Source: Pseudomonas lurida (GTDB lineage: Bacteria > Pseudomonadota > Gammaproteobacteria > Pseudomonadales > Pseudomonadaceae). From it: a stretch of DNA of 64,000 nucleotides. Location: contig NZ_PDJB01000001.1 in assembly GCF_002563895.1 (NCBI RefSeq), positions 4,943,501 through 5,007,500 on the forward strand, given 5' to 3'. The notes under the pieces are model-generated. The model saw only the letters and a list, made by a program, of their open reading frames with translations, was not told where the DNA came from and made no database searches. The translations under genes and the position numbers were made by a program. This document shows, piece after piece, positions 50,510-60,133 of this stretch. Every line of letters begins with the position of its first letter. Position 1 is the first letter of the stretch.

Positions 50510-51933
50510 AACGACAACACCCCGCTGTACAGCCCATACGCCGCCAGCCCGGCGCCGGCGATCACACAGCTGAAAATGCCTTTTTCCATGTGGGTAAACA
50601 CGGGCCGGCCCTGCTCACGCTTGGCGAGGGCAAACAGGATCACGCCGGGGGCATAGAGCAGCGCAGACAGCAGCAGGTACTTCAAGCCGCCGGCGTAGAG
50701 CAGCCACACCGCATAGCCGAGGGCGACCAGGCCTACCAGCAGGTCCTTCATACGCTGGCCGTGGGCGCCTTCGTAGGTTTCGCCGCGCCCGCTCAACAGC
50801 ACCGCATAGGCCGCCGACCACAGGTACGGCACCAGGATCATCGATGAGGCAAGGTAGATCAGGGTGGTGTAGGTGCTGTGGGAAAACAGGGTGATCACCA
50901 AAAAGACCTGGATCATCACATTGGTCAGCCATAACGCGTTGACCGGCACCTGGTTGGCGTTTTCCTTTTTCAGGAAAGCCGGCATGGTCTTGTCATGGGC
51001 CGTGGCATAGAGGATTTCCGCGCAGAGCAACGCCCAGGACAGCAAGGCACCGAGCAGCGACACCGCCAGGCCGATGCTGATCGCCATCGCCCCCCACGGG
51101 CCGACAATATGTTCCAGCACACCCGCCAGTGACGGGTTCTGCAATTGCGCGAGTTCGGGCTGGCTCATGATGCCCAAGGACAGCACATTCACCAGCACCA
51201 GCAACGCCAGCACGCCCAGGAAGCCGATCACCGTGGCGCGGCCCACGTCCGAGCGTTTCTCGGCCCGCGCCGAATACACACTGGCGCCCTCGATACCGAT
51301 AAACACAAACACAGTGACCAGCATCATGTTGCGCACCTGGTCCACCACGTTGCCCAGGTTCGGGTTACCTGCACCCCAGATATCACGGGTGAAGATCTCG
51401 GCCCTGAAGGCCACGCAAGCAATCACGATAAACATCAGCAGCGGCACGATCTTCGCGACAGTGGTGATCTGGTTGATGAACGCGGCCTCCTTGATCCCAC
51501 GCAGCACCAGAAAGTGCACGGCCCACAGCAGCAAGGATGCACAACCGATGGCCACCGGCGTATTGCCCTGGCCGAACACCGGAAAAAAGTAACCCAGGGT
51601 GCTGAACAGCAACACGAAGTAACCAACGTTACCCAGCCACGCGCTTATCCAGTAACCCCAGGCGGATGAGAAGCCCATGTAGTCGCCGAAGCCAGCCTTG
51701 GCGTAGGCATACACCCCCGAATCCAGCTCGGGCTTGCGATTGGCCAGGCTCTGGAACACGAAGGCGAGGGTCAGCATACCGACCGCGGTGATTGCCCAGC
51801 CGATCAATACGGCCCCGACCTCGGCACGCGCCGCCATGTTCTGCGGCAGCGAGAAAATCCCGCCACCGATCATCGACCCTACCACCAAGGCGATCAGGGC
51901 ACTGAGTCGTAGCTTCTGGGCCGGTTGGGACAT
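50506..51933 (-). CDS. arcD2: Arginine/ornithine antiporter, second copy
   Basis: A 475-residue APC-family antiporter exchanging arginine and ornithine. VVGSMIGGGIFSLPQNMAA near the N-terminus and GYWISAWLGNVGYFVLLFSTLGYFFP are ArcD hallmarks. It is nearly identical in length and very similar throughout to the divergent copy at 52380. AGGAG lies five bases before the ATG at 51933. It is coupled to alkA and separated from arcDABC by 446 bp. Confidence 0.9.
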   Translation of the reverse strand: MSQPAQKLRLSALIALVVGSMIGGGIFSLPQNMAARAEVGAVLIGWAITAVGMLTLAFVFQSLANRKPELDSGVYAYAKAGFGDYMGFSSAWGYWISAWLGNVGYFVLLFSTLGYFFPVFGQGNTPVAIGCASLLLWAVHFLVLRGIKEAAFINQITTVAKIVPLLMFIVIACVAFRAEIFTRDIWGAGNPNLGNVVDQVRNMMLVTVFVFIGIEGASVYSARAEKRSDVGRATVIGFLGVLALLVLVNVLSLGIMSQPELAQLQNPSLAGVLEHIVGPWGAMAISIGLAVSLLGALLSWALLCAEILYATAHDKTMPAFLKKENANQVPVNALWLTNVMIQVFLVITLFSHSTYTTLIYLASSMILVPYLWSAAYAVLLSGRGETYEGAHGQRMKDLLVGLVALGYAVWLLYAGGLKYLLLSALLYAPGVILFALAKREQGRPVFTHMEKGIFSCVIAGAGLAAYGLYSGVLSL

Positions 51934-52103
51934 GGACACTCCTGATTATATGAACTTTTTAGCTAAAACTGTGCACTCAACGCCTTAATCCAGCGAGTGT
52001 ATCGTTTATGAGTGACTGCGATAAAAACACCCTGCTCATAACCCAACGGCATGACCGTTTATATAGTTTAGGCTTATTTATACTTTAAATACCGTCGGTC
52101 ATC

Positions 52104-52142
52104 TGTCGCTTTAACGTTACTTGCTGTCGCCTTACCGAAAAG
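52104..52142. promoter_or_regulatory. ArgR-type tandem half-sites
   Basis: TGTCGC at 52104-52109 and again at 52125-52130, spaced 21 bp. The second reads TGTCGC-N8-AA, the half-site pattern described for P. aeruginosa ArgR (AraC type). ArgR activates the arginine deiminase operon there, so the same control is likely. Confidence 0.7.
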
Positions 52143-52304
52143 TTTGCACATTTGGGAAAACGGTCTAGCTTAAACCGTCCATACGTAGCACTAAATGATT
52201 AACCAATACGCAGGGAGTGCTCTGGAAAGCACCTTTGCGCGAAAAACTATTGCCCAGAACTTTCCATCCCAAGTCATTAATTCACAATGGAATGTGCCAA
52301 TGAA

Positions 52305-52346
52305 GTGATCTGAGTCAGCTGTTTGATTAGCGCACGGATTTATTCT
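52305..52346 (+). promoter_or_regulatory. ANR-dependent promoter of arcDABC
   Basis: GTGATCTGAGTCAG (52305-52318) matches the ANR/FNR consensus TTGAT-N4-ATCAA at seven of ten positions. A -10 box TATTCT lies at 52341-52346. A start near 52353 would put the ANR site at -41.5, the position of class II FNR-type promoters. Confidence 0.7.
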
Positions 52347-52379
52347 GTGGTCTCTCTTCTCCTGCATTGGAGTTATGCG

Positions 52380-53807
52380 ATGTCTGAATCTCCCGGAAAA
52401 CTTCGATTGGGCGCACTGGTTGCACTTGTCGTCGGCTCGATGATTGGCGGCGGGATCTTCTCACTGCCGCAAAATATGGCCGCCAGTGCCGACGTCGGCG
52501 CCGTGTTGATTGGTTGGGTCATTACCGCCATCGGCATGTTGACCCTCGCCTTCGTCTTCCAGACCCTGGCAAACCGCAAGCCCGACCTCGACGGCGGCGT
52601 GTATGCCTACGCCAAGGCCGGCTTTGGCGACTACATGGGCTTCTCATCCGCCTGGGGTTACTGGATCAGCGCGTGGCTGGGCAACGTCGGTTACTTCGTA
52701 TTGCTGTTCAGCACCCTCGGTTACTTCTTCCCGATCTTTGGCGAAGGCAATACGCCGGCCGCCGTGATCGGTGCGTCGGTGCTGCTGTGGGCTGTGCATT
52801 TCCTGGTGCTGCGCGGCATCAAGGAAGCGGCGTTCATCAACCTGGTGACCACCGTCGCCAAGGTGGTGCCGCTGGTGCTGTTTGTGTTGATCGCGCTGTT
52901 CGCGTTCAAGCTGGATATTTTCACAGCGGATATCTGGGGCGTGAAAAACCCCGACCTGGGCAGTGTGATGAACCAGGTGCGCAACATGATGCTGGTCACC
53001 GTGTGGGTATTCATCGGCATCGAAGGCGCGAGCATCTTCTCCTCCCGTGCGGAAAAACGCTCCGACGTCGGCAAGGCCACCGTGATCGGCTTTATCACCG
53101 TGCTGCTGTTCCTGATGCTGGTGAACGTGCTGTCCCTGGGGATCATGACCCAACCGGAACTGGCCAAACTGCAGAACCCGTCGATGGCGGCCGTGCTGGA
53201 GCATGTCGTGGGCCACTGGGGCGCGGTGCTGATCAGTGTCGGCTTGATCATCTCGCTGCTGGGGGCATTGCTGTCGTGGGTGCTGTTGTGTGCAGAGATC
53301 ATGTTCGCCGCCGCCAAGGACCACACCATGCCGGAGTTCCTGCGCCGCGAAAACGCCAACCACGTGCCGGCCAACGCCCTGTGGCTGACCAACGCGATGG
53401 TGCAGATCTTCCTGGTGATCACGCTGTTTTCCGCCAGCACCTACCTGTCGCTCATCTACCTCGCCACCTCGATGATCCTGGTGCCCTACCTGTGGTCGGC
53501 GGCCTACGCCCTGCTCCTGGCGGTGCGCGGCGAGACTTACGAAAACGCCCTGGCCGAGCGCAAGAAAGACCTGTTCATTGGCGCCGTCGCGCTGATCTAC
53601 GCGGTCTGGCTGCTCTACGCCGGCGGTGTCAAATACTTGCTGCTTTCCGCCCTGCTGTATGCCCCCGGCGTGATCCTGTTCGCCAAGGCCAAGCATGAAC
53701 TGGGCAAACCGATTTTCACCCACGTCGAGAAGCTGATTTTCGCCGCAGTGGTCATTGGCGCCCTGGTGGCGGCCTATGGGCTCTACGACGGCTTCCTGAC
53801 CCTGTAA
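52380..53807 (+). CDS. arcD: Arginine/ornithine antiporter
   Basis: A 475-residue inner-membrane exchanger, the first gene of arcDABC, importing arginine against ornithine without energy cost. LVVGSMIGGGIFSLPQNMAA, GYWISAWLGNVGYFVLLFSTLGYFFP and the twelve-span hydrophobic pattern identify ArcD. The ATG at 52380 (MSESPGKLR) has GGAG eight bases upstream. A short overlapping ATG at 52375 is out of frame. arcA starts 24 bp downstream. Confidence 0.95.
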   Translation: MSESPGKLRLGALVALVVGSMIGGGIFSLPQNMAASADVGAVLIGWVITAIGMLTLAFVFQTLANRKPDLDGGVYAYAKAGFGDYMGFSSAWGYWISAWLGNVGYFVLLFSTLGYFFPIFGEGNTPAAVIGASVLLWAVHFLVLRGIKEAAFINLVTTVAKVVPLVLFVLIALFAFKLDIFTADIWGVKNPDLGSVMNQVRNMMLVTVWVFIGIEGASIFSSRAEKRSDVGKATVIGFITVLLFLMLVNVLSLGIMTQPELAKLQNPSMAAVLEHVVGHWGAVLISVGLIISLLGALLSWVLLCAEIMFAAAKDHTMPEFLRRENANHVPANALWLTNAMVQIFLVITLFSASTYLSLIYLATSMILVPYLWSAAYALLLAVRGETYENALAERKKDLFIGAVALIYAVWLLYAGGVKYLLLSALLYAPGVILFAKAKHELGKPIFTHVEKLIFAAVVIGALVAAYGLYDGFLTL

Positions 53808-53831
53808 CTCTTGTTCACTGGAGGATCTGTA

Positions 53832-55088
53832 ATGACCACGGAAAAAGTGAAATACGGCGTACATTCCGAAGCCGGCAAACTGCGCAAAGTCATGGTGTGC
53901 TCCCCAGGCTTGGCCCACCAGCGGCTGACCCCGAACAATTGCGATGAACTGCTGTTCGATGACGTGCTGTGGGTAGCCCAGGCCAAGCGCGACCACTTCG
54001 ACTTCGTCACCAAGATGCGCGAGCGGGACATTGATGTGCTGGAAATGCACAACCTGCTGACCGACATCGTCGCTATCCCCGAAGCGCTGGACTGGATCCT
54101 GGAGCGCAAGATCACTGCTAATACGGTGGGCCTGGGCCTGGTCGATGAAGTCAGCTCGTGGCTGCGCAGCCTGGAGCCGCGCAAGATCAGCGAGTTCCTG
54201 ATCGGCGGTGTGTCGGCTGATGACCTGCCGAGCAGCTTCGGTGGCAAGACCATCGAGATGTTCCGCGATTTCCTAGGCCACGCCAGTTTCATCCTGCCGC
54301 CATTGCCCAACACCCAATTCACCCGTGACACCACCTGCTGGATCTACGGCGGCGTGACGCTCAACCCGATGTACTGGCCGGCGCGACGCCAGGAAACCCT
54401 GCTGGCCTCGGCCATCTACAAATTCCACCCTGAGTTCACCAACGCAGACTTCCAGATCTGGTACGGCGACCCCGACCAGGAACACGGCGCCGCCACGCTG
54501 GAAGGCGGCGACGTCATGCCGATTGGCAATGGTGTCGTACTGATCGGCATGGGCGAACGCTCGTCCCACCAGGCCATCGGACAACTGGCGCGTAACCTGT
54601 TCAAAAACAAAGCCGTGGAACGCGTGATCGTTGCCGGCCTGCCGAAATCCCGCGCGGCGATGCACCTGGACACCGTGTTCAGCTTCTGCGACCGCGACCT
54701 GGTGACCATCTTCCCTGAAGTGGTCAACCAGATCGTCCCCTTCACCTTGCGCCCTGATGACAGCAAGCCGCATGGCATCGACATCCAACGAGAGAAAACC
54801 AACTTCCTCGAAACCGTCGCCGCTGCCCTCAACCTCAAGGCGCTGCGTGTGGTCGAGACCGGCGGCAACAGCTTCGCCGCCGAACGTGAACAGTGGGACG
54901 ACGGCAACAACGTGGTCGCAGTGGAGCCTGGCGTGGTGATCGGTTACGACCGCAACACCTACACCAACACCCTGCTGCGCAAGGCCGGCGTGGAAGTCAT
55001 CACCATCAGTGCCGGCGAACTCGGCCGCGGCCGGGGCGGTGGCCACTGCATGACCTGCCCGATCATCCGCGACCCAATCGACTATTAA
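53832..55088 (+). CDS. arcA: Arginine deiminase
   Basis: A 418-residue enzyme converting arginine to citrulline and ammonia. The catalytic cysteine is Cys406 in [10 protein letters not shown], the same number as in P. aeruginosa. The guanidino-binding and His/Glu residues are in [21 protein letters not shown] and [14 protein letters not shown]. Second gene of the operon, with GGAGG upstream of the ATG. A hairpin follows it. Confidence 0.97.
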   Translation: MTTEKVKYGVHSEAGKLRKVMVCSPGLAHQRLTPNNCDELLFDDVLWVAQAKRDHFDFVTKMRERDIDVLEMHNLLTDIVAIPEALDWILERKITANTVGLGLVDEVSSWLRSLEPRKISEFLIGGVSADDLPSSFGGKTIEMFRDFLGHASFILPPLPNTQFTRDTTCWIYGGVTLNPMYWPARRQETLLASAIYKFHPEFTNADFQIWYGDPDQEHGAATLEGGDVMPIGNGVVLIGMGERSSHQAIGQLARNLFKNKAVERVIVAGLPKSRAAMHLDTVFSFCDRDLVTIFPEVVNQIVPFTLRPDDSKPHGIDIQREKTNFLETVAAALNLKALRVVETGGNSFAAEREQWDDGNNVVAVEPGVVIGYDRNTYTNTLLRKAGVEVITISAGELGRGRGGGHCMTCPIIRDPIDY

Positions 55089-55096
55089 TTTCCAGG

Positions 55097-55129
55097 CCTT
55101 GGCCGTCGCCCATAAGGCGCCGGCCAAGG
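55097..55129 (+). terminator. Intercistronic hairpin between arcA and arcB
   Basis: CCTTGGCCG-N15-CGGCCAAGG, a perfect 9-bp stem whose loop contains an inner GCC/GGC pair. No T run. Likely an mRNA-processing or stability element giving different levels of arcA and arcB. Confidence 0.65.
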
Positions 55130-55157
55130 GGATAACCTAAACAGAAGGAGATCCATC

Positions 55158-56168
55158 ATGGCTTTCAACATGCGCAACCGCAGCCTGCTGTCGCTGATGC
55201 ACCACACTACCCGCGAGCTGCACTACCTGCTGGACCTGTCCCGCGACCTCAAGCGCGCCAAATACACCGGCACCGAGCGTCCGCACCTGAAGGGCAAGAA
55301 CATCGCGCTGATCTTCGAAAAAACCTCGACTCGCACCCGCTGCGCTTTCGAAGTCGCGGCCCATGACCAGGGCGCGCACGTCACCTATATCGACCCGGTG
55401 TCATCGCAGATCGGCCACAAGGAAAGCATGAAAGACACCGCTCGCGTACTCGGACGCATGTTCGACGCGATCGAGTACCGTGGCTTCGAGCAGGAGATCG
55501 TCGAAGAGCTGGCCAAGTTCGCCGGCGTACCGGTGTTCAACGGCCTGACTGCCGAGTTCCACCCGACCCAAATGATCGCCGACACCCTGACCATGCGCGA
55601 ACACAGCGACAAGCCGCTGCATGACATCAGCTACGCCTACCTCGGCGACGCGCGCTACAACATGGGCAATTCGTTGCTGATGATCGGCGCCAAGCTGGGC
55701 ATGGACGTGCGTATCGGCGCGCCGAAAGCGCTGTGGCCGCACGAGGACTTCATCAAGCAATGCCAGGCGTTTGCCGAGGAAAGCGGTGCGCGTATCACCA
55801 TTACCGAAGACCCCAAGGAAGCGGTCAAGGGCGTGGACTTCATCCACACCGATATCTGGGTGTCCATGGGTGAGCCAGTGGAAGCGTGGGACGAGCGCAT
55901 CGAGCAACTGCTGCCCTACCAGGTCAACGCCAAGATGATGAAAGCCTCGGGCAACCCGCGCGTGAAATTCATGCACTGCCTGCCGGCGTTCCACAACAGC
56001 GAAACCAAGGTGGGCAAGGACATCGCCGCGCGGTACCCGAACCTGGCCAATGGTGTGGAAGTGACCGAGGACGTGTTCGAGTCGCCGGCCAACATTGCCT
56101 TTGAGCAGGCGGAGAACCGCATGCATACCATCAAGGCGATTCTGGTGTCGGCACTCGCGGATATCTAA
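55158..56168 (+). CDS. arcB: Catabolic ornithine carbamoyltransferase
   Basis: A 336-residue enzyme cleaving citrulline with phosphate to ornithine and carbamoyl phosphate. Carbamoyl-phosphate motif STRTR is in [15 protein letters not shown] (about 55-69). The ornithine loop HCLPAFH is near 275. Length matches catabolic rather than anabolic ArgF. AAGGAG precedes the ATG. Confidence 0.96.
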   Translation: MAFNMRNRSLLSLMHHTTRELHYLLDLSRDLKRAKYTGTERPHLKGKNIALIFEKTSTRTRCAFEVAAHDQGAHVTYIDPVSSQIGHKESMKDTARVLGRMFDAIEYRGFEQEIVEELAKFAGVPVFNGLTAEFHPTQMIADTLTMREHSDKPLHDISYAYLGDARYNMGNSLLMIGAKLGMDVRIGAPKALWPHEDFIKQCQAFAEESGARITITEDPKEAVKGVDFIHTDIWVSMGEPVEAWDERIEQLLPYQVNAKMMKASGNPRVKFMHCLPAFHNSETKVGKDIAARYPNLANGVEVTEDVFESPANIAFEQAENRMHTIKAILVSALADI

Positions 56169-56190
56169 CCCTTCGCCTTGGTAATGCTAT

Positions 56191-56300
56191 CAATGTGGGC
56201 GCTGCTTTTTGTGCGAGCCGGGCTTGCCCGCGATGCAGGCGCCTCGGTCTATCAAGCAGACTGCGGTGATGCTATCGCAGGCAAGCCAGCGCCCACATTG
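56191..56300. repeat. REPIN inside the arc operon with extra insertion
   Basis: The left arm is interrupted: AATGTGGGCGCTGC, then TTTTTGTGCGA, then GCCGGGCTTGCCCGCGATGC. The right arm ATCGCAGGCAAGCCAGCGCC is intact. It lies between arcB and arcC. Confidence 0.85.
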
Positions 56301-56340
56301 ACCGCGTTCCTTCATCAGAACTTTCAGAAGGACATTCTGT

Positions 56341-57270
56341 ATGCGCATCGTCGTAGCCCTGGGCGGCAACGCCCTGCTCCGCCGTGGTGAACCCATGACC
56401 GCGGACAACCAACGCGCCAATATCCGAATCGCCACCGAACAGATCGCCAAGATCCATGCCGGCAACGAGCTGGTCATCGCCCATGGCAATGGCCCGCAGG
56501 TCGGCCTGCTGTCGCTACAGGCGGCGGCCTACACCCAGGTGTCGCCGTACCCGCTGGACGTGCTCGGTGCCGAGACCGAAGGCATGATCGGCTACATCAT
56601 CGAACAGGAACTGGGCAACCTGCTGGACTTTGAAGTACCGTTCGCCACCCTGCTCACCCAGGTCGAAGTGGACGCCAAGGACCCGGCCTTCCAGAACCCG
56701 ACCAAGCCCATTGGCCCCGTGTATTCCAAAGCCGAAGCAGAAAAACTCGCCGCTGAAAAAGGCTGGGCCATCGCCCCGGACGGCGACAAGTACCGCCGCG
56801 TGGTGGCCAGTCCACGGCCCAAGCGCATCTTTGAAATCCGTCCGATCAAGTGGCTGCTGGAAAAAAGCGCCATCGTGATCTGCGCCGGCGGTGGCGGCAT
56901 CCCGACGATGTATGGCGAGGACGGCAAGCTCAAGGGCATTGAAGCGGTGATCGACAAGGACCTGTGCTCCTCCTTGCTGGCGTCGCAACTGGACGCCGAC
57001 CTGCTGGTGATCGCCACCGATGTCAACGCGGCCTTTATCGACTTCGGCAAGCCAACCCAAAAAGCCATCGGCCAGGCCCACCCTGACGAAATCGAAACAC
57101 TCGGCTTCGCCGCCGGCTCCATGGGGCCCAAGGTGCAAGCGGCCTGCGAGTTCGCCCGCCAGACTGGAAAAACCGCGGTCATCGGTTCACTCTCGGACAT
57201 CGAAGCCATCGTCCAGGGCAGCGCCGGTACGCGCATCAGCACGGCAACACCTGGCATCACCTATCTGTAA
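56341..57270 (+). CDS. arcC: Carbamate kinase
   Basis: A 309-residue amino-acid-kinase-fold enzyme making ATP from carbamoyl phosphate, the energy-yielding step of the pathway. [20 protein letters not shown] (5-24) and [14 protein letters not shown] are substrate-binding motifs; [12 protein letters not shown] and [19 protein letters not shown] complete the active site. Separated from arcB by 172 bp with a REPIN. Confidence 0.96.
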   Translation: MRIVVALGGNALLRRGEPMTADNQRANIRIATEQIAKIHAGNELVIAHGNGPQVGLLSLQAAAYTQVSPYPLDVLGAETEGMIGYIIEQELGNLLDFEVPFATLLTQVEVDAKDPAFQNPTKPIGPVYSKAEAEKLAAEKGWAIAPDGDKYRRVVASPRPKRIFEIRPIKWLLEKSAIVICAGGGGIPTMYGEDGKLKGIEAVIDKDLCSSLLASQLDADLLVIATDVNAAFIDFGKPTQKAIGQAHPDEIETLGFAAGSMGPKVQAACEFARQTGKTAVIGSLSDIEAIVQGSAGTRISTATPGITYL

Positions 57271-57288
57271 AGTAGAGGAGATACGCCT

Positions 57289-57651
57289 ATGGCAACCTTT
57301 GAACCGGGTCACCTGCACGTTGAACGTCACGCGCTGAATGCCCAGGACTACAGCTACAACCTGTGCATCGACTACGAAGTCAGCCAGGACCCCAAGGAAG
57401 GCAAGGGGATGCTGTTCAAGCTGCATGGCTCGGTGCAGGGCAAGGACCTCAAGGAGGAGTTTTTCTTGCCCAAGGACCAGGCGTTCGACTTTGCGCGGCA
57501 TGCGATGAACATTGCGCAGAAATACGGCATGCCCAAGGTTGCCGTGTTGAATGGCTCGATGCACAAGCAGTACGACTTGATGTTCGAGGATGTTCGGCAC
57601 CAGTTGGATGTGAAGGCAGGCGATCCGGTCAAGCCCGAACACCTCGAATAA
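57289..57651 (+). CDS. DUF5064 family protein at the end of the arc operon
   Basis: A 120-residue soluble protein starting MATFEPGHLHVERHALN. The pattern NAQDYSYNLCIDYEVSQDP and FFLPKDQAFDFARHAMNIAQKYG matches DUF5064, a family seen mainly in Pseudomonas. GAGGAG precedes the ATG, 18 bp after arcC, so it is probably coregulated with arginine fermentation. No activity is known. Confidence 0.82.
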   Translation: MATFEPGHLHVERHALNAQDYSYNLCIDYEVSQDPKEGKGMLFKLHGSVQGKDLKEEFFLPKDQAFDFARHAMNIAQKYGMPKVAVLNGSMHKQYDLMFEDVRHQLDVKAGDPVKPEHLE

Positions 57652-57677
57652 CCCGATTTCCCAGGCACCAACAATCA

Positions 57678-57770
57678 AATGTGGGCGCGGGCTTGCTCGC
57701 GAATGCAGTGTGTCAGTCAGCAACTTTTTCACTGACCCACCGTATTCGCGAGCAAGCCCGCGCCCACATT
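57678..57770. repeat. REPIN, GCGGGCTTGCTCGCGAATGC subtype
   Basis: AATGTGGGCGCGGGCTTGCT and AGCAAGCCCGCGCCCACATT form an exact inverted pair between the arc operon and gcsR. Confidence 0.93.
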
Positions 57771-57835
57771 TTTGATCTCCATCACCTGTCAGGCATACTG
57801 GCCACCCTCAGTACGCCAGAACCAAAAACCGCCCC

Positions 57836-59344
57836 ATGCGTATCCACGTCAGCTTCATCGACCGCGTCGGCATCACCCAGGAAGTCCTGGCCTTGCTCGG
57901 TGGGCGCAATCTCAACCTGGATGCGGTGGAAATGGTGCCGCCCAACGTCTATATCGACGCGCCGACGCTGAGCGCCGAGGTCCTCGAAGAACTGCGCGAT
58001 GCCCTGTTCAGCGTGCACGGCGTGCAGGCGGTCACGGTGGTGGACATCCTCCCCGGCCAACGCCGTCACCTGCAGCTCGACGCCCTGCTGGCGGCCATGA
58101 CCGACCCGGTGCTGGCACTGGACAGCGCGGGCAAGATCCTGCTGGCCAACCCGGCATTGATTGCGCTGTACGGTCGCGAGCCGGCCGGGGAAAGCATCAG
58201 CGAGCTGTTCAATGACCCGGCGCTGCTGGACACCTTGCTGGAACACGGCTTTCGCCTGCCCTTGCGCGAGATCAGCGTCAACGGCCAGACCCTGCTGCTG
58301 GACGCCACGCCGATCACCGACGCGGGCGCCCTGCTGACCCTCTACCAACCCAACCGTATCGGCGAACAACTGTCGGCGCTGCACCACGACCATGCCGAAG
58401 GGTTTGACGCATTGCTGGGCGAGTCCCCGGTGATCCGCACCCTCAAGGCGCGCGCGCAGCGCGTGGCGGCGCTGGATGCACCGCTGTTGATCCAGGGCGA
58501 AACCGGCACCGGCAAGGAGTTGGTGGCACGCGCCTGCCACGCCATCAGCGCGCGCCACAGCGCGCCATTCCTGGCCTTGAACTGCGCGGCGCTGCCGGAA
58601 AACCTCGCCGAAAGCGAGCTGTTCGGTTATGCACCGGGCGCCTTTACCGGTGCGCAGCGCGGGGGTAAGCCGGGGCTGATGGAATTGGCCAACCAGGGCA
58701 CGGTGTTTCTCGATGAGATCGGTGAAATGTCGCCGTACTTGCAGGCCAAACTGCTGCGCTTTCTCAATGACGGCAGCTTCCGACGGGTCGGCGGCGACCG
58801 TGAAGTGAAGGTCAATGTGCGCATCCTCAGCGCTACCCACCGCGACCTGGAAAAGATGGTCAGCGAGGGCACCTTCCGCGAAGACCTGTTCTACCGCCTC
58901 AACGTGCTCAATGTCGAAGTGCCGCCGCTGCGCGAACGCGGCCAGGACATCCTGTTGCTGGCCCGCTATTTCATGCAGCAGGCCTGTGCGCAGATCCAGC
59001 GCCCGGTGTGCCGCCTGGCGCCCGGCACGTACCCGGCGCTGCTGGGTAACCGCTGGCCGGGTAACGTGCGCCAACTGCAGAACGTGATCTTCCGCGCCGC
59101 CGCCATCTGTGAAAGCAGCCTGGTGGACATCGGCGACCTGGACATCGCCGGCACTTCGGTGGCTCGCCAGAGCGACGGTGAAATCGACAGCCTGGAACAG
59201 GCCGTCGAAGACTTCGAACGCGGCCTGCTGGAAAAGCTCTACACCCACTACCCGTCGACCCGACAACTGGCCAGCCGCCTGCAAACCTCCCACACGGCCA
59301 TCGCCCATCGCCTGCGCAAGTACGGTATCCCCAACAAATCCTGA
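57836..59344 (+). CDS. gcsR: GcsR, TyrR-type sigma-54 activator of glycine cleavage genes
   Basis: A 502-residue enhancer-binding protein: N-terminal ACT-like domain (1-75), PAS domain (about 80-170), AAA+ domain with Walker A GETGTGKE (about 222-229) and the sigma-54 loop GAFTGA in [14 protein letters not shown], Walker [11 protein letters not shown], and a C-terminal TyrR-type helix-turn-helix ([25 protein letters not shown]). It lies immediately upstream of gcvH-gcvP-sdaA, as P. aeruginosa GcsR does, and three 18-bp sites with a sigma-54 promoter separate them. Glycine is the expected inducer. Confidence 0.93.
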   Translation: MRIHVSFIDRVGITQEVLALLGGRNLNLDAVEMVPPNVYIDAPTLSAEVLEELRDALFSVHGVQAVTVVDILPGQRRHLQLDALLAAMTDPVLALDSAGKILLANPALIALYGREPAGESISELFNDPALLDTLLEHGFRLPLREISVNGQTLLLDATPITDAGALLTLYQPNRIGEQLSALHHDHAEGFDALLGESPVIRTLKARAQRVAALDAPLLIQGETGTGKELVARACHAISARHSAPFLALNCAALPENLAESELFGYAPGAFTGAQRGGKPGLMELANQGTVFLDEIGEMSPYLQAKLLRFLNDGSFRRVGGDREVKVNVRILSATHRDLEKMVSEGTFREDLFYRLNVLNVEVPPLRERGQDILLLARYFMQQACAQIQRPVCRLAPGTYPALLGNRWPGNVRQLQNVIFRAAAICESSLVDIGDLDIAGTSVARQSDGEIDSLEQAVEDFERGLLEKLYTHYPSTRQLASRLQTSHTAIAHRLRKYGIPNKS

Positions 59345-59362
59345 AGCGGAGCACCGATCAAC

Positions 59363-59435
59363 AGGTGGGAGCTGGCTTGCCTGCGATAGCGCTGGGTCAG
59401 GCAAACCGCTATCGCATGCAAACCAGCTCCCACAA
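59363..59435. repeat. REPIN, GCTGGCTTGCCTGCGATAGC subtype, short spacer
   Basis: The arms GTGGGAGCTGGCTTGCCTGC and GCATGCAAACCAGCTCCCAC; the right arm has two substitutions. It lies just after the gcsR stop codon. Confidence 0.88.
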
Positions 59436-59481
59436 GAATTGCACGCCGACCTTTAGGTTTTGGTCCAGGAACGACACCCAG

Positions 59482-59599
59482 TGTACTGAAAGCGCTACAG
59501 TGGAACGATATCGCTACAACCCTGTTTTTTACGCGCCATGCAAGGCTTTGATCCACATAGGCTTTTTTTCACGCGCCCGAGTGTAGCGAATTCGCTACA
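59482..59599. promoter_or_regulatory. Three 18-bp GcsR-type enhancer sites
   Basis: TGTACTGAAAGCGCTACA (59482-59499), TGGAACGATATCGCTACA (59501-59518) and TGTAGCGAATTCGCTACA (59582-59599). The third is a perfect palindrome; all end GC(T)ACA and start TG(T/G)A. They lie about 200, 180 and 100 bp upstream of the predicted start, typical of sigma-54 enhancers. Confidence 0.82.
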
Positions 59600-59663
59600 G
59601 CTGAAATTCATATCGTCATAATCATTTTATTCAAGTTATTGATTTATAAAGACTTAATAACGT

Positions 59664-59679
59664 TGGCCGCGATATTGCT
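59664..59679 (+). promoter_or_regulatory. Sigma-54 promoter of gcvH operon
   Basis: TGGCCGCGATATTGCT keeps the invariant GG and GC dinucleotides with exact -24/-12 spacing. A start near 59690 leaves a 50-base leader before gcvH. Confidence 0.85.
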
Positions 59680-59739
59680 AAGCAACTCCTCATTATTCCA
59701 ATCCCGTCCACCAGACGAATCTGGCCCTGAGGAGTTTCC

Positions 59740-60123
59740 ATGAGCGAGTTGCGTTTCACTGAAGATCACGAATGGCTGCGCGCCGAAGCCGATGGCAGCG
59801 TCACCGTGGGTATCACCGCTTTCGCGCAGAACGCGCTGGGTGATGTGGTTTTCGTGCAACTGCCGGAGTTGCAGGCCTATGACAAGGGCGCTGAAGCGTC
59901 CACCGTGGAGTCGGTGAAGGCCGCCAGCGGTGTGTACATGCCTCTGGCCGGCGAAGTACTCGAAGTGAACGACAAACTCGACGGCAGCCCCGAGCTGGTC
60001 AACGAAGACCCGATGGGCGAAGGTTGGTTCTTCCGCTTTAAACCCGCTGATGCCAGTGCAGTAGCTAAGCTGTTGGATCAGGATGCGTACGACCGCCTGA
60101 TCAAAGCCAACGCTGAAGCTTGA
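59740..60123 (+). CDS. gcvH: Glycine cleavage system H protein
   Basis: A 127-residue lipoyl carrier that shuttles the aminomethyl group between P, T and L proteins. The lipoylated lysine is Lys60 in [13 protein letters not shown]. First gene of the operon; gcvP begins 10 bp after it. By position it corresponds to gcvH2 of P. aeruginosa. Confidence 0.96.
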   Translation: MSELRFTEDHEWLRAEADGSVTVGITAFAQNALGDVVFVQLPELQAYDKGAEASTVESVKAASGVYMPLAGEVLEVNDKLDGSPELVNEDPMGEGWFFRFKPADASAVAKLLDQDAYDRLIKANAEA

Positions 60124-60133
60124 GGAGCGCGCC

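Larger units (their letters stand above)
51934..52379. promoter_or_regulatory. Divergent arcD2/arcD promoter region (446 bp)
   Basis: No gene present. AT-rich, and it contains an ArgR-like tandem site (52104-52142) and an ANR-like site with -10 box (52305-52346), both placed for the rightward arcDABC operon. I see no comparable ANR site reading toward arcD2. Confidence 0.7.
59345..59739. promoter_or_regulatory. gcsR-gcvH regulatory region (395 bp)
   Basis: No gene present. Order: a REPIN (59363-59435), two abutting 18-bp sites (59482-59518), a third site (59582-59599) and a -24/-12 promoter (59664-59679) before gcvH. AT-rich between sites, allowing DNA bending. Confidence 0.85.
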
